Shown one piece after another: positions 48,967-62,200 of a stretch of 64,000 nt of DNA. The notes under the pieces are model-generated. The model was not told the origin of the DNA and ran no database searches. It saw only the letters and a program-made list of their open reading frames with translations. How positions within the stretch are numbered: the stretch's first letter is position 1; each line of letters opens with the position of its first letter. The stretch spans positions 8,595,606 through 8,659,605 of the forward strand of contig NW_024037064.1 of the NCBI RefSeq assembly GCF_015706575.1. The letters run 5' to 3'. Origin of the DNA: Patiria miniata (taxonomy: Eukaryota > Echinodermata > Asteroidea > Valvatida > Asterinidae). Made by a program: the position numbers and the translations under genes.

Positions 48967-49114
48967 TTATCAACTTTGCTAAGTAGTTTTTGTTCTGATA
49001 AGAACAGCCCTGCTGTAAGTTCTAAACGAACTTGTCTTCTAAAAGACAAGTTCGTTTAGAACTTACAGCAGGACTGTTCTTATCTGAACAAAAACTACTT
49101 AGCAATGTTGATAA
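48967..49114. repeat. Near-perfect 148-bp hairpin
   Basis: CTAAGTAGTTTTTGTTCTGA, then ACTTACAGCAGG-type text inverted, form arms of about 72 bases around a 4-base loop (CTAA) at 49039-49042, with only a few mismatches. The stem middle is AAACGAACTTGTCTT/AAGACAAGTTCGTTT. No target duplication fixed; most likely a palindromic MITE. Confidence 0.85.
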
Positions 49115-50144
49115 ATTTGCAGTATGTTATGATGTGGTCAGTGTTTGTATTCGTTCACTAAACTAAAGGCCTAATCATGTTAGTTGCTATACATGTAATT
49201 GGCTTCAAATAAGTTATCTTAACGGAGCAAGACTCGATTGGCAGAATTGTAACAATTATCATATCAACAAGGCTTAGTGAAGTTAATGATGCCAATTCAC
49301 GGTAAGCGAAGTACTCTTTATAGTGATGAGAGACATATTATTATACATTTTGAATTTGTCGTTTTTTTACTACACGGCCTGTAAACATGATTTTTCTTGC
49401 AACTACAAAGCACGACATGTAATAAATCTATTTTGTAAATCTATTTTTTCATCAACATAACAAATCCATTGATAATTTATTATTATGTGAAGTGAATATG
49501 GTGAGTTATAACTCATTACTGCAGAGAAGTTCTATATAGTGATCATGGTATTCAAGCAAAATATTAATGTATACAGAAATACACGTGGTTGCTATCATTC
49601 ATTATTACCCCGTCTTATACGACCAGAAATCATGCAAAGATCTGATGAATTGAGTTCCCTGTGAATTGTCATTTTTAATAACGCATCTATCGTCGACTCT
49701 CGAGACATAGACACAAGGGAAGTTTATCGTACATCATCATCATCATTGGCCGGCCGCAGCCGAGGTGGATATAACCAAACTCTTGCAGACTCTTCCAGAC
49801 ACTGCTTTGTTACGAAAAAAAAATGATGTACTGTAATGAGACAAAAAGAGAGGCCGTCAAAATGCCTCATTAACATTTAATGGAAGACAATAAACCTTGA
49901 TTTGTTCCCCTTTTTCCATTTTCGGCAATCACTTGACCTATATGCCTACTTTATTTTTCTTTGCAACGATGATCACTTTTTTTTTTTAAGGTATACCTAG
50001 TCCCGATATGAGGCCCTCGGCCAATTGAATTGGAATTTATTAGAGGGACTTGAGGTAAAATTTCGTCATACTTTCTGAAAAAAATGTAAGCTCAAGGGAC
50101 GCTTCCAAGGGTTAAGACTTAAAACCTAAAATGGAAGTGCCTCA
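49115..50144. repeat. 5' flank of gene B, related to 56.2-57.7 kb
   Basis: Segments such as GGCTTCAAATAAGTTATCTT (49201), CCCGATATGAGG (about 50002) and GCTCAAGGGACGCTT (about 50092) recur at about 56733, 56267 and 57651. This shows that the intergenic DNA before B and before C is duplicated too, but much more diverged than the genes. No gene within. Confidence 0.65.
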
Positions 50145-50152
50145 GTTTCCAT

Positions 50153-50458
50153 CAAGGGCGGATCCAGAACACAATTTTTTTTGGGGGGGGGGGCCCACAA
50201 AAAATTTGGTCCCCCAAAAAAAGTGGGTCCAAAAAATTACGGCGTGGGGTTCGGGGCCCGCTTAAGGGCCCCGATTTTTTTTTGGATTCTTGATGCTTTG
50301 TGGTGCGATCTGAGGCAATTTTTGACCACTTATAACCAATGTTTTTTGAGGAAAAGATGGTGGTGTACTCATTGCCTGCCTTTATTGCGATGTCACATAA
50401 AACAAAAAAAATTGGTTTCTTTTTTTTGGGCCCCCCCCCCCCCCTGGATCCGCCCTTG
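50153..50458. mobile_element. hAT-like MITE, 8-bp target duplication
   Basis: Ends CAAGGGCGGATCCAG and CTGGATCCGCCCTTG are exact inverses; GTTTCCAT flanks both sides (50145-50152, 50459-50466). An 8-bp duplication fits hAT. The interior has G/C runs next to each end, and frames across it are antisense artefacts. It interrupts the duplicated 5' flank of gene B about 0.5 kb before the first exon. Confidence 0.88.
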
Positions 50459-50789
50459 GTTTCCATTAACCCTCTGACTTGGGAAAGAATATGATTTTAT
50501 AGCGTAGGCAATTGGACTCAGTCACTTATAGCTGCCAGCGTAGTTGCATATCATGAAGTTAACATTCAAAGTCTGAAAAGGTCATGGTCGAATATAAGGT
50601 ACGATTTTATATGTGTGCCGTGGTCATATGAAAATCGGACTCGTATGAAAATCGGACTCTTTTCCCTTTTATTGATTAAACCCTCTCACGTGACCGGCCC
50701 CCTCTCCTAATTATCTATGCATGAGCATGCGCAATACCACCAATGAGTCCGTATTTCATAAAGCCTAAGTTCATGCTACACCGTGATCA

Positions 50790-50989
50790 ATGCAGACAAC
50801 GAGTTCTTATTGATACGAAGTTCAATGGGATTAATATTTAACTATCGATGGTTGCAAGCATCATAGGCCTATACGTTGTACGGTAATCGCCATGTTATGG
50901 GTATCCGCCCACTGCCAGAGGTGTAAATCGACTGCCCGTGTAGAACAGATCGAGCCAAGATATTCGTTTGAAGCAAGCCAAAGCGACAG
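50790..50989 (+). other. Probable 5' non-coding first exon of gene B
   Basis: AGTTCAATGGGATTAATATT, a CGTTGTACGGTAATCGCCAT block and GAACAGATCGAGCC match the flanks of genes A and C, ending GCGACAG before GTAAGCC. The frame is interrupted, unlike a coding exon. The 5' limit is not visible. Confidence 0.55.
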
Positions 50990-51672
50990 GTAAGCCTTAA
51001 AGAACACATATACTGGTAATACGGTAAATGAGACTCATTATGAAGCTGCAACTTGGCTTTTGAGGAAGGTGTGTTTATTCTGCAATAACTAGATGCAATT
51101 TCAAACCACACGTACTTAGCAGGTCCCACCGTACTTTTTTGCTGTTGAGTCGACTGCAAACAGTGACACGAGCAATCAGCGTATAGAAAAGGGTTTGAAA
51201 AGGGGAAGAGTATTGCGACCACATTTGAACACTGAATTCATAAAGCTGTTCGAGTGGCCATGTGGCAGAGTTACATTAAAGAATTCATTTTTATGGGTAG
51301 TTATTTTTTTTCTTATTTTTCTCAGACTACAGGTCCCACTAATTAATTTCAGATCAGAGAATATCTGGAAAAATTGATTTGTAAATCAGAAAGTGCTGGC
51401 CTCTCATCGACTTATTCTACTTCACAGCTGTGTATTGGAGATCTCGCTCTTGATGCATGTTATAAGCCAAAGTGTTTACACTGGTTTTACATTCCGGCAT
51501 TTCTGATGCTTCCAATTGGTACAAGTTCTGGCTAAACTCTCATTATAGCGCCACAATCGCACTAAAACCGCTATTTCATTTCATAACTGATGAATAAGTG
51601 TCTGTCCTTTACCTGCAGACTTGCCTCAATTCATACGATTTGGAGATAAAAGAACACCAAGTCGAACCAAGC

Positions 51673-54600
51673 ATGCCTGGCAAGAGACGTGCCAAGCGTG
51701 GAGGAATCAGACCACGAGTAAGATACAGAGAGAAACACCTAGATATCGTTTTGTTTTAAACAGCACAATGAAGATTCCTACCATCTTTTACAGAATGAAA
51801 TGGTCCCAGGAAAATGTAGCAATATATCTCTCGGAGACAAGAAAAATACCTAAATGTTATTAAGAATAAACTCTAAGAATTCGAACTAATTTAACACCAG
51901 TCACTGCTTGATTCAATTTGAAATACTATCATTTTCTTCAGGAAAAAATGACAACTAGAAAAGCGAAGAGTTCAACTGTAAAGTCGTTGGAAGACGAACC
52001 AACACCGGGTCCCACCATGCGTCCCAAGAGACCTAGACGTTGCAAGGGTGAGGGAATCAGCCAACAAGTAAGTCACCGGCAGAGAATTACCCTGGATTGG
52101 ACATTTGGGAGACATCCCCATAGACTTGTGCGCATAATTTTACAAACTTAAATGCGCCCTAACTCAATATTCTCATGTCTTTTTTTCCCACGAATTTCGG
52201 TATGTTTACTAATTAGACCACGAGCAACAAATGTAATCAATTTGCGATGCTAAAATTGTGCCTCTAAATGGGAGCAGTGACATTAGGGAGACATGAAAAT
52301 GTCTCCCTAATGACCGATGTCTCCCATCGTGCAAAGAAATTACTATAACGTGTCTCCTTAAAGAGGTTGTGGAATGCTCGAAGACATTTCCGTCATTTTT
52401 CGGGTATATGTAGCCTAAGGTGTGATGAAATAAAAACGACTATTGTGTCTGTCATGAAATGGGTACAAAAGGTACTTTTGAGAGCTGTTTTTCAATATAA
52501 AAATACCTAAAATGTTAGTAAAGAATATACTGTAAGAACTCAAATTAATTAAACACCAGTCACTGCTTGATTTAATTTGAAATACTATCATTTTCTTAAG
52601 GAAAAAATGACAACTAGAAAAGCGAAGAGTTCAACTGTAAAGTCGTTGGAAGACGAACCAAGACCGGGTCCCACCATGCGTCCCAAGAGACCAAGACGTT
52701 GCAAGGGTGAGGGAATCAGCCAACAAGTAAGTCACCGGAAGAGAATTACCCTGGATTGGACAGATCTTTTACAGGATTTTGTTTTCAAGAAAATGTAGTT
52801 ACATATCTGTCAGAGACAATCTAGAATCTTAATTAAGAATATAATATTTGAACTCGAATTAATAATTAAACAACGGTCACTGTACTGCTTCATCTAATTT
52901 GAAATGCAATCATTTTCTTGATATTAGCGAAGAACATCAACAGCAACGCTTCGGATTAGATAGCACCGTGTCACACTGTTAATGATTATGTTTTCATGAA
53001 GTCAGTGGGTATTTTGTTTCAGGAGGAAATGGCAGAGCCTTCAGCTCAAGAGACGATCACAGAGGAGTCAAGTGCACCGGGTCCTAGCAAGCCAAGCTCT
53101 AGGCGTGGCAAGCGTGGAGGATCTAAAATCAGACAACAGGTGAGAAAGAACACCTGCTCCCATGAATCCCTCAACAAACAAGGGCGTTTCTCAAATTGAC
53201 AACGTATTATGCGAATGAGTATGCGCTTCGGTATATCCAGTCAGATATACATGTACGACTAATTGTTATGCGATCAAGCTACATGAGTCCTTAGTCAACC
53301 CCGGTCATTTCGGTGTTTTTTTTTAGAGATTTGAAAAAACACGATCTCAGCATTACTGATGTGAAAACCGCGTGCTGATGCCATCTTTAGTTCACTGATT
53401 GTGGAAGTCGGAACACCAAGAAATGTGACGAAGTAATGTGATGAAGTGGCCCTATTTTGGCCTGTAACTCCAAATGAAAATTCCCGACAAACGACTCATT
53501 TAGCTTGATCACATCACAATTGGTATATTTGGCACAACCTTCAGTCTTTTCAACGACATTGCTTTGTCATTGGCTTGCATTACAGGTCAGCAGTCAAGGA
53601 GGTCATTGGGAGCTGGCTCGGGAGATTAAGAAGCCAAAGACTCTTGCGCACTCGGACGTCGCTATCCGTCACAATGACATTCTGGTGCTTCGCTATGACA
53701 AAAAGGGAAGTGAAATGTACAACCCCGATGATAAACAGGAAAGCCCAATGAAATTAAGCCGTGGTTTTGGTGAGTAGGCTTGCAAATAATACAACCAAGA
53801 CTTGGTTGAGTACTTTAAAACAAACGCTTTAAGTGTAACGATTTCGAATCATTCAAAAGCGACCCAGCCACATCAAAGGAGGACAGCTCATTGGCCTACT
53901 CGCGTAGTCTTCCTTCAAGCCGCTTATCAAATACTTTGCCGCTTGGTTCTGCACGAATGGCCTTGTCAAAGGCCTGTTGTACTTCTTGTTTAAAGGCTGA
54001 TCCAGTGAGCAATTATCAGTTTTAGCTGATTTTTTATTTTTTTAAAAAGGTAAAAAAGAATAAAGGTCGTCGTTTTTGAGCATGTGACCTCATATTGGAC
54101 ATATTTGACATACAATTCGGGTTTGATGACGTCACAACATTTTGACTCCAAAAAGATCAACACTGTATATACTTCACAACGTATAAGGCACCTGAAAGAC
54201 TATGAAATCTGATGGGCCTACTGCTAGCTATATAATTGGGAGAATTACCCAGTCACGCGTGATATCTAATGTCTAGTCGGCCCACATTTATTAACAGAAC
54301 TATTGCGTCTTTACTTTCAGGTCCCCGTATACAAATTGCATTTGATGACATTCACAATCGTTTGGTTGTATTGAATTGCCACTGTGAGCCAGCTCCCGAA
54401 GTGAAAGTATTCAACAGCGACAACACACTGGCATACCAGTTCACGGCGGTGCCAATTGGGGTCCACTCTCCTCCTTCCGCCGGAACTGTAGCGATCAAGA
54501 AGGATGGAACTATCCTGGTGAGTTTCTTCACACCTTATCTGTATAATGAACACAGACCCAGTGATGGTAAGCTCCTACGCACCATACCGACAAATATTAA

Positions 54601-54964
54601 CCCTCATCGTCTTGCTGCCGACAGCAAAGGTCGAGTTTTCATCAGTTGTGGGTCGCACGGGAGCGTGGAAGTTACTGATGGAAATGGCGTTACATTATTC
54701 ACCATAACACCCAGAATAGACGGACAATCAGGATTAGGGTGCTTAGGTGTAGTGAGTGATAGCTCTGGGATCTATGTTGGTGTATCACAGTGGCGTTGGC
54801 ATGCAAGCATGAAAACTGGTCATATTCACCACTATGACCTCGATGGCAGGTTTCTTGATTGCGTGGATCAGGGTCTGTATGACCCAACTAGAATCGCTTT
54901 CACTGCAGATGGGCAGATGGCAGTGGCTGACCAGAACTCAATCAGGATATATCGTAAAGTTTGA
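51673..54964 (+). CDS. NHL-repeat protein with four basic modules (gene B)
   Basis: Six coding exons: 51673-51717, 51942-52067, 52601-52726, 53023-53139, 53586-53769 and 54321-54964, giving 413 aa. Residues 1-15 are MPGKRRAKRGGIRPR; 16-57 and 58-99 are two almost identical modules (MTTRKAKSSTVKSLEDEP, PGPTMRPKRPRRCKGEG); 100-138 a related module (APGPSKPSSRRGKRGG); from 139 (VSSQGGHWELAREIKK) the NHL propeller follows to YRKV. All module exons are phase 0-0; the last intron is phase 1, as in the TRIM gene at 15803. The exon at 51942 and its repeat at 52601 lie 659 bases apart and include copied intron DNA, so one module was duplicated; gene A has only one. Upstream of the ATG the frame stays open for 18 codons to a likely acceptor (TACCTGCAG), but gene A has an in-frame stop there, so the ATG is preferred. 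Function unknown; the basic runs resemble nuclear-localisation or nucleic-acid-binding tails. Confidence 0.85.
52281..52312. repeat. Perfect 14-bp intronic hairpin in gene B
   Basis: CATTAGGGAGACAT, loop GAAA, ATGTCTCCCTAATG, between the two duplicated module exons. The identical hairpin lies at 59886-59917 in gene C. Confidence 0.85.
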
Positions 54965-57845
54965 AACAAAATTGCACGAAACTATGAGCAATTTAGCTCA
55001 ATGGTGTGTAAGATCGGATCTAAAAAGGGGGGGGGGGGTGACTGCTAGCAATAAACATTAAAAACATTATGTTATAATTAACGTTAAATTCAAATATACG
55101 ATGTATTAACTCTAATCAGTCATTATTTATAATGATCTATAAATCACAAGTCATTTTCGCTTTTTGTACAATTTCATTGGAACACCAGGCTCATTTGGAG
55201 TGATTAATAGAGGAACAAAATACATGTAGTTTGAAAATGTAACAAACAAATCATCAATGTGCAAGATAATCCCACATTTGAAAACTTAAAATCAAAATTG
55301 TATATCGACGTGAGGAAATGAGGTTCTTTAAAAGCGACTTAACGTTTAATATTAGGTTTTCGTGGCCATTTTGAAAGACTTTTCTTTGAAATTCACCAAC
55401 TATATCATTCAATTTCGTCCACGAAAAATGTCACACGCTTTTAACTGAGAAAACCAATTTAGTCATTTACCGTTCAATTTCAAAGTTTGGTCATACTCTT
55501 TAGTCACTGGGTCGAGAATATTCGTCATTACCGATCAAATTCGTCTAAGCTGCATTTTGCCAAATTGCAGCATTCACAGATCGAACTATGAAGTTGTTAC
55601 AACTATTTAAAATTGTCAGAAATGTTCAGGAGCGAATCTATCTTAACAAAGACGAACACCAAATGTGGGTGTAACGACACCAATAAACATGTACATTGAC
55701 GATTTTAATACAAATGGAAAGTTTTAAGTATCAATTAATGAAGTACTAAGTAATGAAGTCAATGATACCAATATCTTGACACAGTAAAACTAGCAATTAG
55801 CTATAGTTTTGAGACACATACAATTTTGCTTTTGTTAAACGCACTTCTAAACACGATCTTCTTAACATAAATAACTGAAATTGGATCATTTTTATATTGT
55901 TTACCTTTGATTATTTTTATTAACGCTCTTTTAAGTTCCTTAATTGAAAATGTGGCGATACTTCTTTTGTATTAACACACCTGTACACGCCCATTTTGTT
56001 GCAACAGAAATGACAGACATGAGATCATTTTTATATTGTTAATCTTTGATTAATGTTAATAACACGCTTTTAAGTTCCCTAATTGTAAATGTACTGATAC
56101 CTCTTGTTTGAAGTATTTTTGAAGATCTTGTAGAATAAGGAATTTGAAATCAACATAAAACTGGTTTTGTTCCTGTTTGAAGCTTTTGTCAACTTTTTGG
56201 CAATCCCTCGACGTTTGGATTATTTTTTCTTCACAAAGATGATCATCTTTTAAAGATTACATTCCCGATATGAGGATCTTGAATCTGATACCAAGGAGAG
56301 TGACTTCCGGTCCAATTGTAATTATATTCATTATATTTCATATAATTACAATACAAGTCATTTAGAAAACAACCAATAACTTAGTCAATGTACAGAAACA
56401 ATGTTTGATAGTATAATATCAGTACAATGTGCGGTTTACATTGATACAGCTTTGTAAATTCCCTCGTTCATAGACATTCATTTTGAAAAGACAAGTTCGG
56501 AAAAACAGTCAAGTCTTTCTTTAAAAAAAATGAGTTTTATTATTTACTGCATACAGCCACATTATTCGTTAAAGCTGTGTGAATGATTTGAATGCAGCTT
56601 ATAGTTGGTATGTTGCTCAATTAAATACAAATGTGATTAAGCAAATTGTTGTGTCAAAAATATGGCCATTCCATGTTTGTCATCAATCACTATAGTCATG
56701 TTGTTGTTAGTGGATTTGCTTGGCTTCAAATAAGTTATCTTGATAGAGACTGCCTCAATTTGCTACGCGAAGTTACTGATGTCAACACCATCATGTGTCA
56801 CAGTAAGCAAAACACATACATACAGCTCACGTTCTAGAAGTTTATAGTTTGAAGCGACACACAAATTTTAGTTGTACTTTTACATACTTGTAAACACGAT
56901 TATCCTTACAACTCAAATGCAAGAAATGTGATTATTCTATATTGTCGATCTTTTTTTCATTGACACTGCGGTATGTACATCATCCACTGATAATTCGTTA
57001 TTTTAGTTATGTGAAATGAGTAACTTGATCTCATTCACCATACAGGGACAGAAATTCTATATTTTTAATGATCATGGAATTCACATCAATTTAGAAACCA
57101 TCATAGATATGATTGCTATTAGTTCATTGCATATTAAGTGTGATAATACATGAATTTGTGATCAGAAATTGCAGACGAGAAAATCGGAGGTCACTTGTTA
57201 AATGTAATCTTAACGTTCTGCTGTCGACACACGAGACCGGACGGATACCAGCGAAGCAACCTCAATACAAACTACAAGCACCTATTACCGATTGGCCGTG
57301 GGACCCACGATATGTCAAAAGCAGCACTAATTTGTTTTGGGCAAAGAATGATATTTAGTGCGTCGAAAAAGAGAAGACGCATAATTATACCTACCACACT
57401 TTATAAAATGTCAGTGACGATGATGACAAAATATACAAAGTGTTCAAAGCAGATCTCAATAATGCTCGCTTTTGTTCATTCATCATTTTGTTCTTCAATT
57501 TTGGGCAACCCTTGCCCCTGAGCTATAGGTTCATCACACACATTGTGGCCTTTCAAATGCAGTCCCGATATGAAGCTCACAACCATTTTGATTAAAGAAA
57601 ATGAGAGCGATTTTTTGTTGAATTTCATCATAATTTCTGAGAAAGCTCAGCTCAAGGGACGCTTGCTAGTGATAACCTAGCGGTAAAGGCCTCATTGTAC
57701 TCTCTCACGACGTACATGCAATTTCACACGGGTATATATATGAGCTGCAACTGCATGCACATAGATGCATATCTTGTGAGCTTTAAATAACAAACTTTGA
57801 AAAGGTTAAGGTCAAAGATAAGGTACAATTCGTTGCCTGCGTGCT
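54965..57845. other. Intergenic DNA between genes B and C, duplicated
   Basis: From the stop codon to about 56150 it matches 62682-63889 almost base for base (offset near 7.74 kb) and includes the 3' UTR of gene B. The rest, 56.2-57.7 kb, is a diverged copy of the 5' flank of gene B. No coding frame with a recognisable domain. Confidence 0.7.
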
Positions 57846-57849
57846 GTGA

Positions 57850-58054
57850 ATGCAGTTCACAGGTTCTTATTGATATACAAAGTTCAATGGGTTTAATTTT
57901 TAACTATGGACGCGCCATCAGATCATACGACGATACGTTGTATGCCAAGCGCCATTTTGCCTGGTACCCGCACACTGCACGAAGTTAAATTCAACTGCTG
58001 TTGAATAGATCGAGAGGAGAAATTCTTTTTGTGGCTGGCCAACAAACCATACAG
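57850..58054 (+). other. Probable 5' non-coding first exon of gene C
   Basis: AAGTTCAATGGGTTTAATTT, GCGCCATTTTGCCTGGTA and GAATAGATCGAG match the flank of gene A especially well; the stretch ends CATACAG before GTAAGCC. The upstream limit is not visible. Confidence 0.55.
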
Positions 58055-58212
58055 GTAAGCCTACAAAAACACCTGTAATAGGGTAAATTAAAATTATTAC
58101 CTAGCTGTAATTTAGCCTCCGCGCTAACGACATGTACATAGCAGGGGTCAATTTCATGGAATTACTAATAAGCACACAAATTTGCTTAGCACAAAACAGT
58201 ATGGCTTACTAA

Positions 58213-58485
58213 AGGGGCCGTATCAAAAGTCCGACGCCTCATACGTCCGACGCCTCATAAGTCCAAAATTTCGGCATTATGAGGCGTCAGACTTATGAGG
58301 CATAACATTTATTTATTCCGCCTCATTGGCCCGACGCCTCATAAGTCCGACGCCTCATAAGTCATAAGTCCGACGCCTCATAAGTCCGACGTCGTATAAA
58401 CGAAGCGTTCAAGGTGTCGTACCTCCGAGGCGTCGGAGCTATGAGGCGTCGGAGCTATGAGGCGTCGGACTTATGAGCGGACCCA
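58213..58485. mobile_element. Small transposon built of GTCCGACGCCTCATAA repeats
   Basis: Ends AGGGGCCG and CGGACCCA are near-inverse, flanked by TACTAA on both sides (58207-58212, 58486-58491), a 6-bp duplication. Inside, GTCCGACGCCTCATAA or its inverse occurs about nine times over 270 bases. It is in the first intron of gene C; gene B has no such insert. Confidence 0.75.
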
Positions 58486-59277
58486 TACTAATTAAAGCAG
58501 GTTTCCCGCCAAAACTCCATGTGAAATACATGTATATTGCTTGTGATTGATATTCAGCTACTACTTGCTTAGCATGGAAATCACATGGAGTTTTGGCTGG
58601 TAACGTGCCTTTATAAATCATACTTTTTGTGCGAAACATATTTTGTTTCTGCAAAGCAGCGCCGTGAAATTGACCCCAGGTCCCCTCATATGCCGTAAAT
58701 TCCCTGATGTCGTTTGCAAACAGTGAAAGGAGCAATCAGCGCTTAGAAAAGGGGTTTGGAAAAGGGAAGATCGAGCCTATTGCGAGAACATCAATAATAT
58801 GCCACCATTATGAACTGAAGTCATGATACACTGAATTTATATTGCCAGATAATAATGTGGCAATTCTGAATACTGAATGCATGAGGCTGTTCAATTTTGA
58901 TAGCAGAATTTTATAACACATGTTTTCATGGCTAGCTTTTTTTCTCAGACTACATTACAGCTAATATTTCAGATCAGAGAGTCTCTTGGAAAATGATATG
59001 CAAATAAGAAATGTTGATCTCTAATTCACGAATTCTTTTTGGAAGATCTCGCTCTTGATGCATGTTATAAGCCAAAGTGTTTACACTGGTTTTACATTCC
59101 GGCATTTCCGATGCTTCCAATTGGTACAAGTTCTGGCTAAACTCTCATTATAGCGCCACAATCGCACTAAAACCGCTATTTCATTTCATAACTGATGAAT
59201 AAGTGTCTGCCCTTTACCTGCAGACTTGCCTCAATTCATACGATTTGGAGATAAAAGAACACCAAGTCGAACCAAGC

Positions 59278-62200
59278 ATGCCTGGCAAGAGACGTGCCAA
59301 GCGTGGAGGAATCAAACCACGAGTATGATACAGAGAGAAACACCTAGATATCGTTTTGTTTTAAACAGCACAATGAAGATTCCTACCATCTTTTACAGAT
59401 TGAAATGGTCCAAGGAAAATGTAGCAATATATCTCTCGGAGACAAGAAAAATACCTAAATGTTATTAAGAATAAACTCTAAGAACTCGAACTAATTTAAC
59501 ACCAGTCACTGCTTGATTCAATTTGAAATACTATCATTTTCTTCAGGAAAAAATGACAACTCGAAAAGCGAAGAGTTCAACTGTAAAGTCGTTGGAAGAT
59601 GAACCAACACCGGGTTCCACCATGCGTCCCAAGAGACCAAGACGTTGCAAGGGTGAAGGTATCAGCCAACAAGTAAGTCACCGGTAGAGAATTACCCTGG
59701 ATTGGACATTTGGGAGACATCCCCATAGACTTATGCGCAAAATTTTTCAAACTTAAATGTGCCCTAACCCAATATTCTCATGTCTTTTTTCCCCACGAAT
59801 TTCGGTATGTTTACTAATTAGACCAAGAGCAACCAATATAATCAATTTGCGATGCTAAAATTGTGCCTCTAAATGGGAGCAGTGACATTAGGGAGACATG
59901 AAAATGTCTCCCTAATGACCGATGTCTCCCATCGTGCAAAGAAATTACTATAACGTGTCTCCTTAAAGAGGTTGTGGAATGCTCGAAGACATTTCCGTCA
60001 TTTTTCGGGTATATGTAGGCTAAGGTGTGATGAAATAAAAACGACTATTGTATCTGTCATGAAATGAGTGCAAAAGGTACTTTTGAGAGCTGTTTTTCAA
60101 TATAAAAATACCTAAATGTTAGTAAAGAATAAACTCTAAGAACTCGAACTAATTTAACACCAGTCACTGCTTGATTCAATTTGAAATACTATCATTTTTT
60201 TCTTTAGGAAGAAATGACAACTAGAAAAGCGAAGAGTTCAACTGTAAAGTCGTTGGAAGACGAACCAAGACCGGGTCCCACCATGCGTCCCAAGAGATCT
60301 AGACGTTGCAAGGGTGAGGGAATCAGCCAACAAGTAAGTCACCGGAAGAGAATTACCCTGGATTGGACAGATCTTTTACATGATTTTTTTTTCAAGAAAA
60401 TGTAGTTACATATCTCTCAGAGACAATCTAGAATCTTAATTAAGAATATAATATTTGAACTCGAATTAATAATTAAACAACGGTCACTGTACTGCTTCAT
60501 CTAATTTGAAATACAATCATTTTCTTGATATTAGCGAAGAACATCAACAGCAACGCTTCGAATTAGATAGCACTGTGTCACACTGTTAATGATTATGTTT
60601 TCATGAAGTCAGTGGGTATTTTGTTTCAGGAGGAAATGGCAGAGCCTTCAGCTCAAGAGACGATCACAGAGGAGTCAAGTGCACCCGGTCCTAGCAAGCC
60701 AGGCTCTAGGCGTGGCAAGCGTGGAGGATCTAAAATCAGACAACAGGTGAGAAAGAACACCTGCTCCCATGAATCCCTCAACAAACAAGGGCGTTTCTCA
60801 AATTGACAACGTATTATGCGAATGAGTATGCGCTTCGGTATATCCAGTCAAATATACATGTACGACTAATTGTTATGCGATCAAGCTACATGAGTCCTTA
60901 GTCAACCCCGGTCATTTCGTGTTTTTTTTTAGATTTGAAAAGACACGATCTCAGCATTACTGATGTGAAAACCGCGTGCTGATGCCATCTTTAGTTCACT
61001 GATTGTGGAAGTCGGAACACCAAGAAATGTGACGAAGTAATGTGATGAAGTGGCCCTATTTTGGCCTGTAACTCCAAATGAAAATTCCCGACAAACGACT
61101 CATTTAGCTTGATCCCATCACAATTGGTATATGTGGCACAACCCTCGGTCTTTCAACGACATTGCTTTGTCATCGGCTTGCATTACAGGTCAGCAGTCAA
61201 GGAGGTCATTGGGAGCTGGCTCGTGAGATTAAGAAGCCAAAGACTCTTGCGCACTCGGACGTCGCTATCCGTCACAATGACATTCTGGTGCTTCGCCATT
61301 ACAAAAAAGGAATTGAAATGTACAACCCCGATGATAAACAGGAAAGCCCAATGAAATTCCACCGTGGTGAGTAGGCTTGCAAATAATACAACCAAGACTC
61401 GTTTGAGTACATGTCTTTTCCTTTCATTGATTTGCTAGCAAGTAGTACATTGAACTTCTTATTGTAACAAGTTTGAAAGGAAAGCTCTTTTCGGTTGAAT
61501 AACAAACGCCCTTTCTCACATATTTCCATTTTAAAGTTAACATTAAAACAAACGCTTTAAGTGTAACGATTTCGAATCATTCAAAAGCGAACCAGCCACA
61601 TCAAAGGAGAACAGCTCATTGGCCTACTCGCGTAGTCTTTCTTCAAGCCGCTCATCAAATACTTTGCCGCTTGGTTCTGCACGAATGGCCTTGTCAAAGG
61701 CCTGTTGTACTTCTTGTTTAAAGGCTGCTCCAGTGAGCAATTATCAGTTTTAGCTGATTTTGTTTTTTTTTAAAGGTCAAAAAGATTAAAGGTCGTCGTT
61801 TTTGAGCATGTGTCCTCATATTGGACAATATTTGACATACAATTCGGGTTTGATGACGTCACAACATTTGACTCCAAAAAGATCAACATTGTACATACTT
61901 CACATTGTATAAGGCACCGGAAAGACTATGAAATCTGATGGGCCTACTGCTAGCTATATAATTGGGAGAATTACCCAGTCACGCGTGATATCTAATGTCT
62001 AGTCGGCCCACATTTATTAACAGAACTATTGCGTCTTTACTTTCAGGTCCAAGGATAGAAATTGCATTTGATGACATTCACAATCGTTTGGTTGTATTGA
62101 ATTGCCACTGTCTGCCAGCTCCCGAAGTGAAAGTATTCAACAGCGACAACACACTGGCATACCAGTTCACGACTGTGCCAATTGGGGTCCACTCTCCTCC

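Noticed and set aside
51619-51672. Open frame of 18 codons before the ATG of gene B (and likewise gene C)
   Set aside because: In gene A the matching stretch is 10 bases shorter and has an in-frame stop, so the conserved ATG is the better start.
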